A DNA stretch of 64,000 bases from an uncultured Erythrobacter sp. (GCA_947488085.1 CANKYI010000001.1:806001-870000); one strand, 5' to 3'; counted from the first letter of the stretch, positions 10,996 through 20,344 are shown. Made by a program: numbers and translations. The notes: generated by a model not told the origin, from the sequence alone.

Positions 10996-12180
10996 ATGAA
11001 GCTCGAAGACGAAATGAACGCGCGCATTCCGGGCTTTTTCAAGTCGCTGATGCGTGATCTGGAAGCGCCGCGTCAGGTGCGCGGATTTGGGACCGGGTGG
11101 TTTTCCGGCTTCTTTGCAATGTTGCTCGCAATAGCGGGCCTGTTGATGGTGATTGCGCTGCGCTTTCCCGACTGGTTTGCGACCCCGGAATTGGCGGTGG
11201 TTAAGGGTTGGACCGGGTTCAGAGCAGCGGTGCACGTCATCCTTCTCGCCAGCTACGCACTGTCATTGCTCAGCCTGTTGCTGCGCCCGCGAAAGGCGTT
11301 GGGGTTCTTTGCTCTGATGATCGGCCTTGGTGCGGCTTTGCTGGGCGGGGCGAATGTGCAGCCGGAGGAAACGCGGTCATGGGGCGTGTTTTTCGGCCTT
11401 GATTTCTTTGTAGTGAACCTGCTGGTGACGGGATTCATGTTTGCGCCAATTGAGCGGCTCAAGCCGCATAGGCGCGAACAAAGACTGTTCCGAACCGAAT
11501 GGCGCGAGGATCTGTTCTACTTCCTGATCAGTTCGATGTTTGTCCAATTGCTCGGCTTTTTGGCGCTCGCCCCATCGACGGTGATCAATGAGAATACGGG
11601 CAGCTTTGATGCGTTTCGCGCGAGTGTCGCCAGCCTGCCGTGGATTGTGCAGTTCATCATTGTGCTGGTTGCATCGGATGTGGCGCAATATTGGTATCAC
11701 CGGATGTTCCATAAGGTGCCGTTCCTGTGGGGCTTTCACGCGATCCACCACAGTGCGCAATCGATGGATTGGCTGGCGGGCAGCCGGATGCATTTTATCG
11801 AGATCATTATGCTGCGCGCGATCACGTCGCTGCCGCTCTTTACTCTGGGTTTCAGCCCGTCTGTGATGCAAGCCTATCTCGGCTTCGTATATGTTTGGTC
11901 TTCGCTGTTGCATGCCAATATTGGCGGCAATTTGAATGGGGTGGGGCACTGGCTTGCGACACCGCGTTTCCACCATTGGCACCATGGGTTGGAGGATGAA
12001 GCCTTCGATGTGAATTTCGCCATTCACTTCCCGTGGATTGATAAGCTGTTTGGCACTTTCCACCTGCCAAAGGATCGTTGGCCCAAGGATTACGGCATTC
12101 CCGAGGATGTGCCGCGCAATTACTTTGGCCAATTCCTCTATCCTTGGACGCGGACGGGAAAGAAAACCAATGACACTTGA
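10996..12180 (+). CDS. Fatty acid hydroxylase / sterol desaturase family membrane protein
   Basis: This 394-residue membrane protein belongs to the di-iron fatty acid hydroxylase superfamily, which hydroxylates or desaturates lipids. Several hydrophobic segments surround the histidine boxes: YHRMFHKVPFLWGFHAIHH gives HxxxxH and HxxHH, and HHWHHGL near residue 325 gives the last box. The substrate cannot be told; carotenoid, sterol-like and ornithine-lipid hydroxylases share these boxes. The ATG lies one base past the ligA stop and the gene overlaps the CinA-type gene by 11 bases, so it is in a tight co-directional run. An alternative start at Met 7 is possible. Confidence 0.85.
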   Translation: MKLEDEMNARIPGFFKSLMRDLEAPRQVRGFGTGWFSGFFAMLLAIAGLLMVIALRFPDWFATPELAVVKGWTGFRAAVHVILLASYALSLLSLLLRPRKALGFFALMIGLGAALLGGANVQPEETRSWGVFFGLDFFVVNLLVTGFMFAPIERLKPHRREQRLFRTEWREDLFYFLISSMFVQLLGFLALAPSTVINENTGSFDAFRASVASLPWIVQFIIVLVASDVAQYWYHRMFHKVPFLWGFHAIHHSAQSMDWLAGSRMHFIEIIMLRAITSLPLFTLGFSPSVMQAYLGFVYVWSSLLHANIGGNLNGVGHWLATPRFHHWHHGLEDEAFDVNFAIHFPWIDKLFGTFHLPKDRWPKDYGIPEDVPRNYFGQFLYPWTRTGKKTNDT

Positions 12181-12661
12181 GGCACTGCATCCCCAAGCGC
12201 TCCGCATCGCAGGGCTGCTGCGCGAACGGGGAGAGACTATCGCGGTAGCTGATGGCGCGACCGGCGGGTTGATTGCCGCGAGCTTGCTGACGGTGCCGGG
12301 TGCGCTCGATTTCTACGTCGGCGGCGGGGTCGTCTATTCCTTCAAAGCCCGCGACGTGTTGTTTGATCTGCCGCGTGAGGCCTATGCGGGCATGCGCTCC
12401 GTCACTGAGGAATATGCGGGACTTCAGGCGACAGCTATCCGAGACCGGATGGGCGCAGACTGGGGCATTGCGGAAAGCGGTTCGGCGGGATCAAGCAAGC
12501 ACCCGATGGGCGTCACATCAGGCCGCAGCATTGCAGCGGTCGCGACGCCGGACACCCAATTCACCCGTGCGCTAAGCACAGACAGCGATGACCGGATCGC
12601 GAACATGAACGCCTTCACCCGCAACGCGCTCGACCTGCTGGAGGATGCGCTTTCGCAATAA
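12170..12661 (+). CDS. CinA C-terminal domain protein (PncC-like), altered active-site motif
   Basis: At 163 residues this matches stand-alone CinA C-terminal proteins, which as PncC deamidate nicotinamide mononucleotide to recycle NAD precursors. The pattern GGLIAASLLTVPGALDFYVGGGVVYS matches the family (shown here as GGLIAASLLTVPG and FYVGGGVVYS), as does the AESGSAG loop. However, the family motif ESCTGG is replaced by DGATGG, losing the Glu, Ser and Cys, so activity is doubtful. ATG 12170 is used because the frame upstream is inside the previous gene. The neighbour ligA uses NAD, making NMN its by-product, so an NMN-salvage context would make sense, but this is inference. Confidence 0.78.
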   Translation: MTLEALHPQALRIAGLLRERGETIAVADGATGGLIAASLLTVPGALDFYVGGGVVYSFKARDVLFDLPREAYAGMRSVTEEYAGLQATAIRDRMGADWGIAESGSAGSSKHPMGVTSGRSIAAVATPDTQFTRALSTDSDDRIANMNAFTRNALDLLEDALSQ

Positions 12662-12754
12662 ATTTCGGCGCCGCTGTCGAATCCGCCTTGCGCCATACGT
12701 CTCCCTATCAGAGCCTAGCCAAACCGGCGCGGCGAGAATGGAAGGGAACTTGAT

Positions 12755-13111
12755 ATGCAATACATGATGCTGATCCACGAGGATGAGACATATTACGCCG
12801 GCGACGATGCCGCGCAGAAAATGGAAGCCACCATCGCAGGACATATGAAGCTGATCGAAGAGCTTAGTGCGAGCGGGTTGGCATGGTCGGGTGAGCGTTT
12901 GCAGGGCAATGAGACCGCGACCACGATCAGATATAAGACGGGTCAGAGCGCGTTGCATGATGGTCCCTATGCGGAAACGCATGAGGAGCTGGGCGGGTTC
13001 TACATCGTCGATGCGCCTGATCTCGACACGGCGATTGAGTGGGCGCGCAAGATCCCTGTACCCGGTGATGGTGCGGTCGAAGTCCGTCCTGTGTGGGTCG
13101 AAGAGCAATAG
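12755..13111 (+). CDS. DGPF (YCII-related) domain protein, partner of ECF42 sigma factor
   Basis: This 118-residue protein is a small dimeric ferredoxin-like fold of the YCII/DGPF family: it opens with MQYMMLIHEDE, carries the signature HDGPYAETHEELGGFYIVD and ends with VEVRPVW. An AAGGGAA element precedes ATG 12755. Genes of this type are the usual partners and targets of group ECF42 sigma factors, one of which starts seven bases downstream. The biochemical role of DGPF proteins is not established; involvement in stress response or secondary metabolism has been proposed for the family. Confidence 0.9.
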   Translation: MQYMMLIHEDETYYAGDDAAQKMEATIAGHMKLIEELSASGLAWSGERLQGNETATTIRYKTGQSALHDGPYAETHEELGGFYIVDAPDLDTAIEWARKIPVPGDGAVEVRPVWVEEQ

Positions 13112-13118
13112 TCCGCGG

Positions 13119-14327
13119 ATGAGCGAGGTCGCATATGCGATTGCCGATGCACGGCCACGGGTGGTTGCCGCCTTGGCCGTGCATTGCCGCGACCTTGATC
13201 TGGCCGAAGATGCTTTTGCTGACGCTGCTGCCAAATGCCTTGAGCAAGTCGATCCGCCCCGGAGCATAGCGGCGTGGTTGATGACGACGGCAAAGCGCAA
13301 AGTCGTTGATGCGATCCGCCGCCAGAGAGCGGAAGCAAGGGCAATTGAGGGCGCTGCGCAGACCACTGAAATGGCCGACATTCTCACCTTGCCTGAACCG
13401 ATTGCGGATGAACGGCTGCGGCTCATCTTTATCTGCTGCCATCCTGCATTGGCGATAGAGGCGCGGGTTGCTTTGGCGTTGAAGGTGATTTGCGGGCTGC
13501 CCGTGGCAGAGATTGCGCGGCTGTTCCTGACCAGTGAGCAGACCATGTTTCAACGGATTACCCGAGCAAAACGCAAGGTTCGCGACGCTGGAATTGCGTT
13601 TGAATTGCCCGCGAGAAAGGCATGGGCAGAGCGGCTTGACGCGGTGCTGTTGACGTTGGAACTAGCATACACCGCCGCCTATCAGGATGCCGCAGGTGAG
13701 CGTGACGGGGAGCTGTCAGGCGAGGTCGCGCGGCTTGCGATGATGGTCGCGGAATTGCTGCCCAAAGAGCCTGAGGCATTGGGGTTGGCCGCTTTGGTGT
13801 TGCTTGCAAATGCGCGTGAGAATGCGCGTGTGGATGATGACGGCGTGATGGTGCCGTTGTCGCAGCAGGACGCAACCGCGTGGGATGTTGAGGCGATTGA
13901 GCAGGCGCGGCTATGGCTCGATCTGGCGGCGCAGGAACAGCGTACCGGCCCGTATCAGGTGATGGCAGCGATCCAGCTTACTCATGTGCGCAGAGCCTTT
14001 GATGGGCAGACGGATTATGGTGTGATCACGACACTTTATGATGCTCTGTTCGCAATGCGGCCGGGGCCGATGGTTGTGATCAATCGAGCGATGGCGCTGA
14101 GCAAGGTTCAGGGTGCTGAGCGTGGGCTTGAAGAATTGAATGCAGTGGATGCCGAGCAACTCAAAAACGCGCGACCTTATTACGCCGCGCGGGCTGAATT
14201 GTTGACGCAGGCTGGGCGGAGCGCCGAGGCGGCATCAGCGCTGGATATGGCGATCAAGCTTGACCCGCCTCGCGCAGAACGGTTGTTCTTGGAACGCAAA
14301 AGGTCCGCTCTGCTCGAGCAGGATTAG
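13119..14327 (+). CDS. ECF42-type RNA polymerase sigma factor with TPR-like C-terminal extension
   Basis: The 402-residue protein has a short sigma-2 region (DLAEDAFADAAAKCLEQ), a sigma-4 helix-turn-helix (GLPVAEIARLFLTSEQTMFQR) and then a long helical DUF6596/TPR-like extension of about 200 residues. That layout plus the adjacent DGPF gene defines group ECF42, in which the C-terminal extension, rather than an anti-sigma factor, is needed for activity. No anti-sigma gene is seen nearby. ATG 13119 is chosen because the frame upstream to 12867 lies inside the DGPF gene in another frame. The gene converges with the DUF2459 gene, overlapping by four bases. Confidence 0.9.
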   Translation: MSEVAYAIADARPRVVAALAVHCRDLDLAEDAFADAAAKCLEQVDPPRSIAAWLMTTAKRKVVDAIRRQRAEARAIEGAAQTTEMADILTLPEPIADERLRLIFICCHPALAIEARVALALKVICGLPVAEIARLFLTSEQTMFQRITRAKRKVRDAGIAFELPARKAWAERLDAVLLTLELAYTAAYQDAAGERDGELSGEVARLAMMVAELLPKEPEALGLAALVLLANARENARVDDDGVMVPLSQQDATAWDVEAIEQARLWLDLAAQEQRTGPYQVMAAIQLTHVRRAFDGQTDYGVITTLYDALFAMRPGPMVVINRAMALSKVQGAERGLEELNAVDAEQLKNARPYYAARAELLTQAGRSAEAASALDMAIKLDPPRAERLFLERKRSALLEQD

Positions 14328-15022
14328 CGATCTTGCAGGTCGGGCACCCACTTCATCACTCCGCCGGGAAATGGGGTCCACTGTCCGACTTCTACGCCTG
14401 ATGCGGCGAGTTGATCGCTGGTCCATTGGTTGCAGGTGTTTGCAAGGTGATAGGTGCCGAGCGCAGTGTAGAACACGTCATGGCGTGCATATCCGGGCAG
14501 AGTCTCCCGGTTGCCCGGCGGTGCAAGGTGGCTGGCGATAGCTTGGGTCAATGCGCGGTATTCCGACGGACGCAGGCGCAGAACTCGCATATCGTTATCG
14601 GGTGCAGGGTGCACATAATGCGCAACATGCAGCACCGCTTTGCCGCCAGTCAGGGCATTGATGGCGGTTGTGGGACTGAGGTCGAGCCAAGTGGGTGTCT
14701 CGAGGAAGAATGCTCGCTCCCCCCAACTCACTGCGACATGGGTATAGGGGCGGGTGGGCGCGAGAAGATCGCTTGCAGGAAAGGCGAGGCGCCAGTCCAT
14801 CTGAGGTGTGACCAGCGGCATCACGATTTCGGTGTGAATGCCGTTTGATCCGATCAGCACTTCGATTGCTTGCTCATCGCCAGCGACCGGTTCCACCCAG
14901 TCCCCATTGCGCGCAACAGAAGAGCCTATCCATCCGAACAGAGAAAATAGAATTACCGGCCCAAGCAGCGCCGCCGCGAGCCAACGCGCAATACGCCAAG
15001 CGAGCGTTCTCCTAACGCGCAA
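14324..15022 (-). CDS. DUF2459 (TIGR02117) family protein
   Basis: The 232-residue protein has a basic N-terminus and one hydrophobic segment at about 10-35, a likely signal anchor, followed by the family pattern GSNGIHTEIVMP and a C-terminal segment with YHLANTCNQWTSD. Conserved His, Cys and Asn residues resemble a permuted NlpC/P60-like hydrolase site, but the function of DUF2459 is unknown. The only start that fits the operon is TTG 15022, which overlaps the prmA stop by 11 bases; no Shine-Dalgarno is obvious, which suggests coupling. Last gene of the four-gene minus-strand operon. Confidence 0.8.
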   Translation of the reverse strand: MRVRRTLAWRIARWLAAALLGPVILFSLFGWIGSSVARNGDWVEPVAGDEQAIEVLIGSNGIHTEIVMPLVTPQMDWRLAFPASDLLAPTRPYTHVAVSWGERAFFLETPTWLDLSPTTAINALTGGKAVLHVAHYVHPAPDNDMRVLRLRPSEYRALTQAIASHLAPPGNRETLPGYARHDVFYTALGTYHLANTCNQWTSDQLAASGVEVGQWTPFPGGVMKWVPDLQDR

Positions 15023-15920
15023 GGCGACGTTTCAGCCACAGGATTGCCCAATCCCCACGTTGGATCGAAGAGACCAAGCGAAACCCTGCGCGGCGATAGG
15101 CACGGCGTACGGCAGCCTCCTGCTCGCCGGCTAATAATCCTGCGAGCAACACACTGCCCGAGGGTGCAACCGAAGCGGCAAAGTCTTGCGCCAGTTCGAT
15201 CAATGGGCCTGCAAGGATATTGGCAATCAACAGGTCATAGGGCCCACGTATTCGCAGCAGTGGATCATCCATACCCGGTGCAATCACCATCGTCATCGCG
15301 CCTGCACCAGCGCCGAGCGAAACTCCATTGAGCGCGGCGTTATCTTCAACAACCGAGCCGCAGACCGGATCGATATCCGATGCCGTGATATGCGCGCGCG
15401 GCCATAGAGCCATTGCGGCAAAACCCAATAATCCTGTGCCGGTCCCGATATCGGCGATGTTGCGGGTGTGAACACCGCAGGTCTTCATTTGGCCGAGCAT
15501 TTCGAGGCACCCTGCGGTGGTTTCATGCTGTCCTGTGCCAAAAGCCTGGGAGGCTGGGATGGCGAAGCTAATCGCGTCATCTGCAGGTGGGAATTCTGGG
15601 ATGTGGACATAGAACCGCCCCGCGCGGATGGGCGGAGTGCCTTGTTGGCTTAACGTGACCCAATCTTCATCGGGCAGTTTTTCGACCGTGATCTTTGGCG
15701 GGGATCCATTAAACAAAGCACCGAGTGCCCTTTTTTGCTCAGCGGCAGGTTTGCTCGGATACCATCCTTCGAGCACCCAATCCTGTGGCTGATCCTCACT
15801 AATTTCTCGGCCAGAGATGACGAGATCAAAATCCCATTCTTCGATTTCATCATGTGCGAGCAATGCCGCCTGCACGTCGGACTTTGGTGCAAAGGCGCTG
15901 AGCTTCCAACTCGTGCTCAC
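15012..15920 (-). CDS. prmA: Ribosomal protein L11 methyltransferase PrmA
   Basis: This 302-residue SAM-dependent enzyme methylates ribosomal protein L11 on several amino groups. The substrate-binding N-terminal part is followed by the PrmA signature FGTGQHETT, the SAM loop DIGTGTGLLGFAA near residue 160 and the active-site LIANILAGPL. Length and motif order are normal. The GTG/ATG region overlaps the end of the beta-lactamase gene by four bases, and its end overlaps the DUF2459 gene, so it is embedded in a tightly packed operon. Confidence 0.93.
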   Translation of the reverse strand: MSTSWKLSAFAPKSDVQAALLAHDEIEEWDFDLVISGREISEDQPQDWVLEGWYPSKPAAEQKRALGALFNGSPPKITVEKLPDEDWVTLSQQGTPPIRAGRFYVHIPEFPPADDAISFAIPASQAFGTGQHETTAGCLEMLGQMKTCGVHTRNIADIGTGTGLLGFAAMALWPRAHITASDIDPVCGSVVEDNAALNGVSLGAGAGAMTMVIAPGMDDPLLRIRGPYDLLIANILAGPLIELAQDFAASVAPSGSVLLAGLLAGEQEAAVRRAYRRAGFRLVSSIQRGDWAILWLKRRLAR

Positions 15921-16840
15921 TGGTCTGCACCCGTTTCGCGTTCGAGGCGCGCATCAAGATCGCGATGCTTCCCGGCGGCATATTCAGCGCAACTTACGCC
16001 GCCTTCGAATGTGCCGGTTGCGGCGCGTTCAATCATCTTGCTGTGAGAGGGGTGGGGAGTGAGCAGGATGTCGCATTCAAGTGCGGCGATGCGGGCGATA
16101 CCTTCGCGGTATGCTGCGACGTATTCTGGGTGATCGGAGAATTTGTAATCATCGCGGCTGATAGGCGACATGCTGTCAGCGTAGACGATGCTCTTGCAAT
16201 CATCCCCATTGCAGCTTTCCCACTGCCAAGCCAGCGCACCGGGGGAGTGACCGGGCGTTGCGATGGGATTAAACTCAAACCCGCCAAAACTCACAGGCAC
16301 GCCAGGAGTAATTTGAATAACATTCCGCGCTGGCTGCATTGGCTCATGCAGACCTGCCTGCGGATCGTCGGGATTGTCTTTGCCAGTTCGAAACACATCG
16401 ACCGCTTCGGGTGCAGACAATACTGGCGCCCCTGACACCCACTGCATGAGGCTTAGGCCTCCGACGTGATCAAAATGTTCGTGGCTATACAGGATGAGGC
16501 TAACACGCTGCGGGTCCGCACCCAATCGTTTGATATTGTCGATCGTGACCAGCGCGCCGCTTTGTGTGCCGGTATCAATCAGCACATGCCCGTCATCGGT
16601 CGGAACCAACAATACGGTAATGCCGCAAGTGCCAACGTAATAGACGTTGTGAGTGATCTTCATTGGAGGCGCGGGTTTGTCCCAATCATCCCAAGGTTCG
16701 CAACCAGCGGCCCATTCGGCCGGTGAGACGTAAAGTGGTGCTGCTTCGATCTCTTCACCCGCAACCGCGATCTGCGGCGTTGCTAAAGTGGCAAGGGCGA
16801 GGGCTGAGAATTTAACGAACATAGCTTGCACCATTGGCAT
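15917..16840 (-). CDS. Subclass B3 metallo-beta-lactamase
   Basis: This exported zinc hydrolase should open the beta-lactam ring. ATG 16840 is chosen because GGGAG lies nine bases upstream; ATG 16834 and 16822 are alternatives, all giving a signal peptide ending near QIAVAG. The zinc ligands of subclass B3 are all present: HEHFDH (positions 120-125, equal to H116, H118, D120, H121), TPGHSPG (H196) and LLTPHP (H263). The 300-residue length fits B3 enzymes such as those resident in sphingomonads and caulobacters. Its start overlaps the end of the SDR gene and its stop overlaps prmA, so it is a chromosomal operon member and not an acquired cassette; no mobile element lies near it. Confidence 0.88.
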   Translation of the reverse strand: MPMVQAMFVKFSALALATLATPQIAVAGEEIEAAPLYVSPAEWAAGCEPWDDWDKPAPPMKITHNVYYVGTCGITVLLVPTDDGHVLIDTGTQSGALVTIDNIKRLGADPQRVSLILYSHEHFDHVGGLSLMQWVSGAPVLSAPEAVDVFRTGKDNPDDPQAGLHEPMQPARNVIQITPGVPVSFGGFEFNPIATPGHSPGALAWQWESCNGDDCKSIVYADSMSPISRDDYKFSDHPEYVAAYREGIARIAALECDILLTPHPSHSKMIERAATGTFEGGVSCAEYAAGKHRDLDARLERETGADQ

Positions 16841-17549
16841 CAATCACTGCTCCCGTCATGCTCGCGGGCGCATCAACGGCACAAAATGCGATGATCCGTG
16901 CAATCTCTTCTGGTGTGGCGACCCGACCCAGAGGAATGTCAGCGAGTAACCCCGCACCCCCGCGACTTTCCAGATAATCACCTGCCATTCCAGTGTCGGT
17001 GAAGCCAGGGGTGATGGCAAAACTCAATATACCTTCGCTGGCATAGGCGCGGGCGATCGTCTTGTGCATCGCCACCATTCCGCCTTTTGCCGCCGCATAG
17101 TGCCAATGAGCGGGCGAATCGCCGCGATAGGCGGCGCGGCTTGCGACATGGACCAGACGACCCCGGACGCCATCGCCGCCGACCTCGTTCTTTTGCCAAT
17201 GGCGCACCGCAAAACGGGACAGCTCAGCCGACGCAGTTAGGTTGATACGCAAGGTTTCTTCCCACCCATCAAGCCATTCAATATCCGACGAATCAATCGG
17301 GTTGGGATCGAACAATCCTGCATTGTTCACCACCGCCGTGATCTCACCACTGCTGCGATCCAACGCTTCTTCCCATAGGTTTTGCGCTGCAAGGGGATCG
17401 GAGAAGTCGGCGGCGATTAGCGTTCGGTCACTTGGGTCGCTGCTCTGGCGGCTCCGGTGTCCGATGACATTGACCCCGCGCTGGGCCAGCATATCCAACG
17501 CCGCCGCGCCAATCCCGCGGCTCGATCCGGTGATAAGTATGGTGCTCAT
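16812..17549 (-). CDS. SDR family oxidoreductase (FabG-like)
   Basis: A 245-residue short-chain dehydrogenase with the cofactor loop TGSSRGIG at residues 7-14, the NNAG strand, and the active-site SRAAYRG with the YAAAK Tyr-Lys pair. The C-terminal IPLGRVATPEEIARI and VIDANGASYVR are typical. Its substrate is unknown. ATG 17549 is the first residue that fits the fold; the open frame back to 17732 would run into the sdh promoter region. It is the first gene of the SDR/beta-lactamase/prmA/DUF2459 operon, transcribed away from sdhC. Confidence 0.88.
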   Translation of the reverse strand: MSTILITGSSRGIGAAALDMLAQRGVNVIGHRSRQSSDPSDRTLIAADFSDPLAAQNLWEEALDRSSGEITAVVNNAGLFDPNPIDSSDIEWLDGWEETLRINLTASAELSRFAVRHWQKNEVGGDGVRGRLVHVASRAAYRGDSPAHWHYAAAKGGMVAMHKTIARAYASEGILSFAITPGFTDTGMAGDYLESRGGAGLLADIPLGRVATPEEIARIIAFCAVDAPASMTGAVIDANGASYVR

Positions 17550-17571
17550 GGAAAGACCTATCCTAAACTTT

Positions 17572-17600
17572 GCAAGCGAAGTCGAGCGGCTCACGCTTGC
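17572..17600. repeat. Inverted repeat in the SDR-sdhC divergent promoter region
   Basis: GCAAGCG at 17572-17578 is matched by its perfect complement CGCTTGC at 17594-17600, 15 bases apart, with a shorter GAGC/GCTC dyad inside. It sits between the two divergent starts (17549 and 17658), so it could be an operator or a leader hairpin. No regulator can be named. Confidence 0.4.
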
Positions 17601-17657
17601 CTCATTCGCTGGGTGCGCTAAGTGTGCATGGGGGCAATTCAGACAAATGGGACATTC

Positions 17658-18053
17658 ATGAGCAACAGACCGCTTTCTCCGCACCTCCAGATATGGCGGT
17701 GGGGTCCGCATATGCTGGTGTCGATCCTGCACCGTGCGACCGGCGATGGCATGGCCATTGTTGGCCTTGGCGTGCTGGTTTGGTGGGTGGGCGCGCTTGC
17801 GAGCGGCCCCGCGGCCTATGAGACATTCATGTCAGTGGCCACGTCGTGGGTTGGCTATGTTGTGCTGATCGGGCTGAGCTGGGCATTCTTTACGCATATG
17901 ATGAGCGGGCTGCGCCACTTCGTCCTCGATATAGGCGCTGGATATGAGCTGGATACCAACCGATTCTGGTCCATCGCATCGCCGATCATAGCGATTGTGC
18001 TGACTGCGGCGCTTTGGGCGTTCGTCTTTCTTCGTGATGGAGGGCTCAGCTAA
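17658..18053 (+). CDS. sdhC: Succinate dehydrogenase cytochrome b556 subunit SdhC
   Basis: This 131-residue membrane subunit anchors complex II and shares the heme b and ubiquinone site with SdhD. The N-terminal RPLSPHLQIW and SILHRATG are the SdhC hallmarks, and FFTHMMSGLRH near residue 80 holds the heme-ligand histidine. Three hydrophobic helices are visible. ATG 17658 gives the normal family start; the frame back to 17622 adds residues unlike the family. Its stop overlaps the sdhD start by one base. Confidence 0.95.
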   Translation: MSNRPLSPHLQIWRWGPHMLVSILHRATGDGMAIVGLGVLVWWVGALASGPAAYETFMSVATSWVGYVVLIGLSWAFFTHMMSGLRHFVLDIGAGYELDTNRFWSIASPIIAIVLTAALWAFVFLRDGGLS

Positions 18054-18439
18054 TGGGTAACGGAACTTCCATCGGTAAAGTGCGCGGGCTTGGCTCGTCG
18101 CATCACGGCGCGCATCACTGGTTGACCGCGCGGACCACCGCTATCGGTAATCTGATTTTGATGAGCTGGCTTTTGATCAGCTTCCTCATGCTGTCCGATT
18201 TCAGTTACGGGACGGTGACGACTTGGCTCGCGCAGCCAATCGCAGCGGTGCCCATGATCCTTTTGATCATCAGCCTATTCTGGCACGCGAAACTTGGTCT
18301 TCAGGTCCTGACTGAGGACTATGTCCATGATGCCGGAACCAAGTTCGGCGTTATTTCGCTGCTTAACCTTCTTGCCTTTGGCGCGGGCGGCTTCGCCGTA
18401 TTCAGTGTCGCCAGCCTAGCCCTTACAGGAGCCGCCTGA
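18053..18439 (+). CDS. sdhD: Succinate dehydrogenase membrane anchor subunit SdhD
   Basis: The 128-residue second anchor of complex II. It carries the usual [13 protein letters not shown] start of the first helix and the [15 protein letters not shown] segment that supplies the other heme ligand, with three hydrophobic helices. Its ATG overlaps the sdhC stop (TAATG) and its stop overlaps the sdhA start (TGATG), so translation of the three genes is coupled. Confidence 0.94.
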   Translation: MGNGTSIGKVRGLGSSHHGAHHWLTARTTAIGNLILMSWLLISFLMLSDFSYGTVTTWLAQPIAAVPMILLIISLFWHAKLGLQVLTEDYVHDAGTKFGVISLLNLLAFGAGGFAVFSVASLALTGAA

Positions 18440-20304
18440 TGGCAACCTCTTCCGCTAATGATTCCGGCACCACACTTAAGGGTGCCTACAAGATTATTGA
18501 CCATGTCTATGACGTGGTTGTTGTTGGCGCAGGCGGTTCCGGCCTGCGCGCGACCACTGGTGCAGCCGAAGCAGGCCTGCGCACAGCGAACATTTCGAAG
18601 GTCTTCCCAACCCGCTCACACACTGTGGCGGCTCAGGGCGGCATTGCAGCCAGCCTTGGCAACAACACGCCCGATCACTGGACCTGGCACATGTATGACA
18701 CCGTAAAGGGGTCAGACTGGCTGGGCGATCAGGATGCGATTGAATATCTCGTTCGCGAAGCGCCGCAGGCGGTTTACGAGCTAGAGCATGCTGGCGTTCC
18801 GTTTAGCCGCAACGAAGACGGCACGATTTATCAGCGACCCTTTGGCGGTCACATGCAGAATATGGGCGAGGGCCCTCCGGTGCAGCGCACTTGCGCCGCC
18901 GCTGACCGTACGGGTCACGCGATGCTGCATGCGCTGTATCAGCAGAGCCTGAAGCATGATGCGGATTTCTTCATCGAGTACTTCGCGCTCGACCTGATTA
19001 TGGCTGATGTGGACGGCGTGCAGCAATGCGTTGGCGTGATCGCCATGTGCTTGGACGACGGCACAATCCACCGTTTCCGCTCGCAAAGCGTCGTGTTGGC
19101 GACCGGCGGTTATGGCCGCTGCTATTACACCGCGACTTCTGCGCACACATGCACCGGCGATGGCGGCGGCATGGTGCTGCGCGCTGGATTGCCGCTTCAG
19201 GACATGGAGTTCGTGCAATTCCACCCGACCGGCATTTACGGCGCGGGCGTTCTCATCACAGAGGGCGCGCGGGGCGAGGGCGGATACCTCACCAATTCTG
19301 AAGGCGAACGCTTTATGGAGCGCTATGCTCCATCGGCAAAAGACCTCGCATCGCGCGATGTTGTCAGCCGTTCTATGGCGCTGGAAATGCGCGAAGGGCG
19401 CGGGCATGGCGCGGATGGCGATCACATTCACCTGCACCTCGACCACATTGCACCCGATGTTCTGGCTCAGCGCCTGCCGGGCATTACAGAAAGCGGCAAG
19501 ATTTTCGCAGGCGTCGATCTGACCCGCGAAGCGTTGCCGGTCACACCGACTGTCCATTACAATATGGGCGGCATTCCGTGCAATTATCACGGTCAGGTCG
19601 TGACTCTTGGCAAAGACGGTCCCGACACCGTTGTGCCGGGCCTTTATGCTGTGGGCGAAGCGGCCTGTGTTTCCGTGCACGGTGCAAACCGTTTGGGCTC
19701 AAACTCGCTGATCGATCTGGTGGTGTTTGGCCGGGCAACCGGTTTGCATCTCAAAGCCAACCTCACACCGGGCGCTGCACAGCCTGAGCTTCCCGGCGAC
19801 AGCACCGATCTGTCTTTGGGCCGGGTCGACCACTTCCGCTATGCACAAGGTGGCTCACCCACAGCCGCGATCCGTGCCGACATGCAAAAGGGCATGCAGA
19901 AACACGCCGCTGTGTTCCGCGATACCGCTTTGATGGAAGAGGGCGTCAAAGTCCTCGCCGAGCAGAACACGCGCATGGCTGATATCCACGTGACCGACCA
20001 ATCACTGATCTGGAACTCAGACCTGATTGAGACGCTGGAGCTCGATAATTTGATGAGCCAAGCCAACGTCACCATCGCATCGGCTGCGAACCGTAAGGAA
20101 AGCCGCGGCGCACACGCGCATGAAGATTTCCCCGATCGCAACGATAAAGAGTGGATGAAGCACACCGTCACATGGTTCGACGGATGGGGCGGCAACGCGC
20201 AGGGCAGCGGCAAAGGCGACATGAAAATCGATTATCGCCCGGTGCACGAATACACGCTGACCGAAGACTCCACCTATATCGAGCCAAAGGCGCGCGTTTA
20301 CTGA
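18439..20304 (+). CDS. sdhA: Succinate dehydrogenase flavoprotein subunit SdhA
   Basis: This 621-residue subunit oxidises succinate to fumarate with covalently bound FAD. The Rossmann loop [11 protein letters not shown], the FAD-attachment segment [11 protein letters not shown] with its His, the HPTGIYG substrate loop, the RGEGG stretch and the C-terminal YRPVHEYTL are all present and the length is normal. It is the third gene of sdhCDA. The expected sdhB does not follow; after a hairpin comes an unrelated cyclase gene. Confidence 0.96.
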   Translation: MATSSANDSGTTLKGAYKIIDHVYDVVVVGAGGSGLRATTGAAEAGLRTANISKVFPTRSHTVAAQGGIAASLGNNTPDHWTWHMYDTVKGSDWLGDQDAIEYLVREAPQAVYELEHAGVPFSRNEDGTIYQRPFGGHMQNMGEGPPVQRTCAAADRTGHAMLHALYQQSLKHDADFFIEYFALDLIMADVDGVQQCVGVIAMCLDDGTIHRFRSQSVVLATGGYGRCYYTATSAHTCTGDGGGMVLRAGLPLQDMEFVQFHPTGIYGAGVLITEGARGEGGYLTNSEGERFMERYAPSAKDLASRDVVSRSMALEMREGRGHGADGDHIHLHLDHIAPDVLAQRLPGITESGKIFAGVDLTREALPVTPTVHYNMGGIPCNYHGQVVTLGKDGPDTVVPGLYAVGEAACVSVHGANRLGSNSLIDLVVFGRATGLHLKANLTPGAAQPELPGDSTDLSLGRVDHFRYAQGGSPTAAIRADMQKGMQKHAAVFRDTALMEEGVKVLAEQNTRMADIHVTDQSLIWNSDLIETLELDNLMSQANVTIASAANRKESRGAHAHEDFPDRNDKEWMKHTVTWFDGWGGNAQGSGKGDMKIDYRPVHEYTLTEDSTYIEPKARVY

Positions 20305-20344
20305 TTGAACATTTGCGGGGGCTAAGCCGTATCACAGGATAAGT

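Noticed and set aside
15917..16840. Acquired resistance cassette interpretation of the B3 enzyme
   Set aside because: The gene overlaps two housekeeping-type genes and no integrase, transposase or repeat is near.
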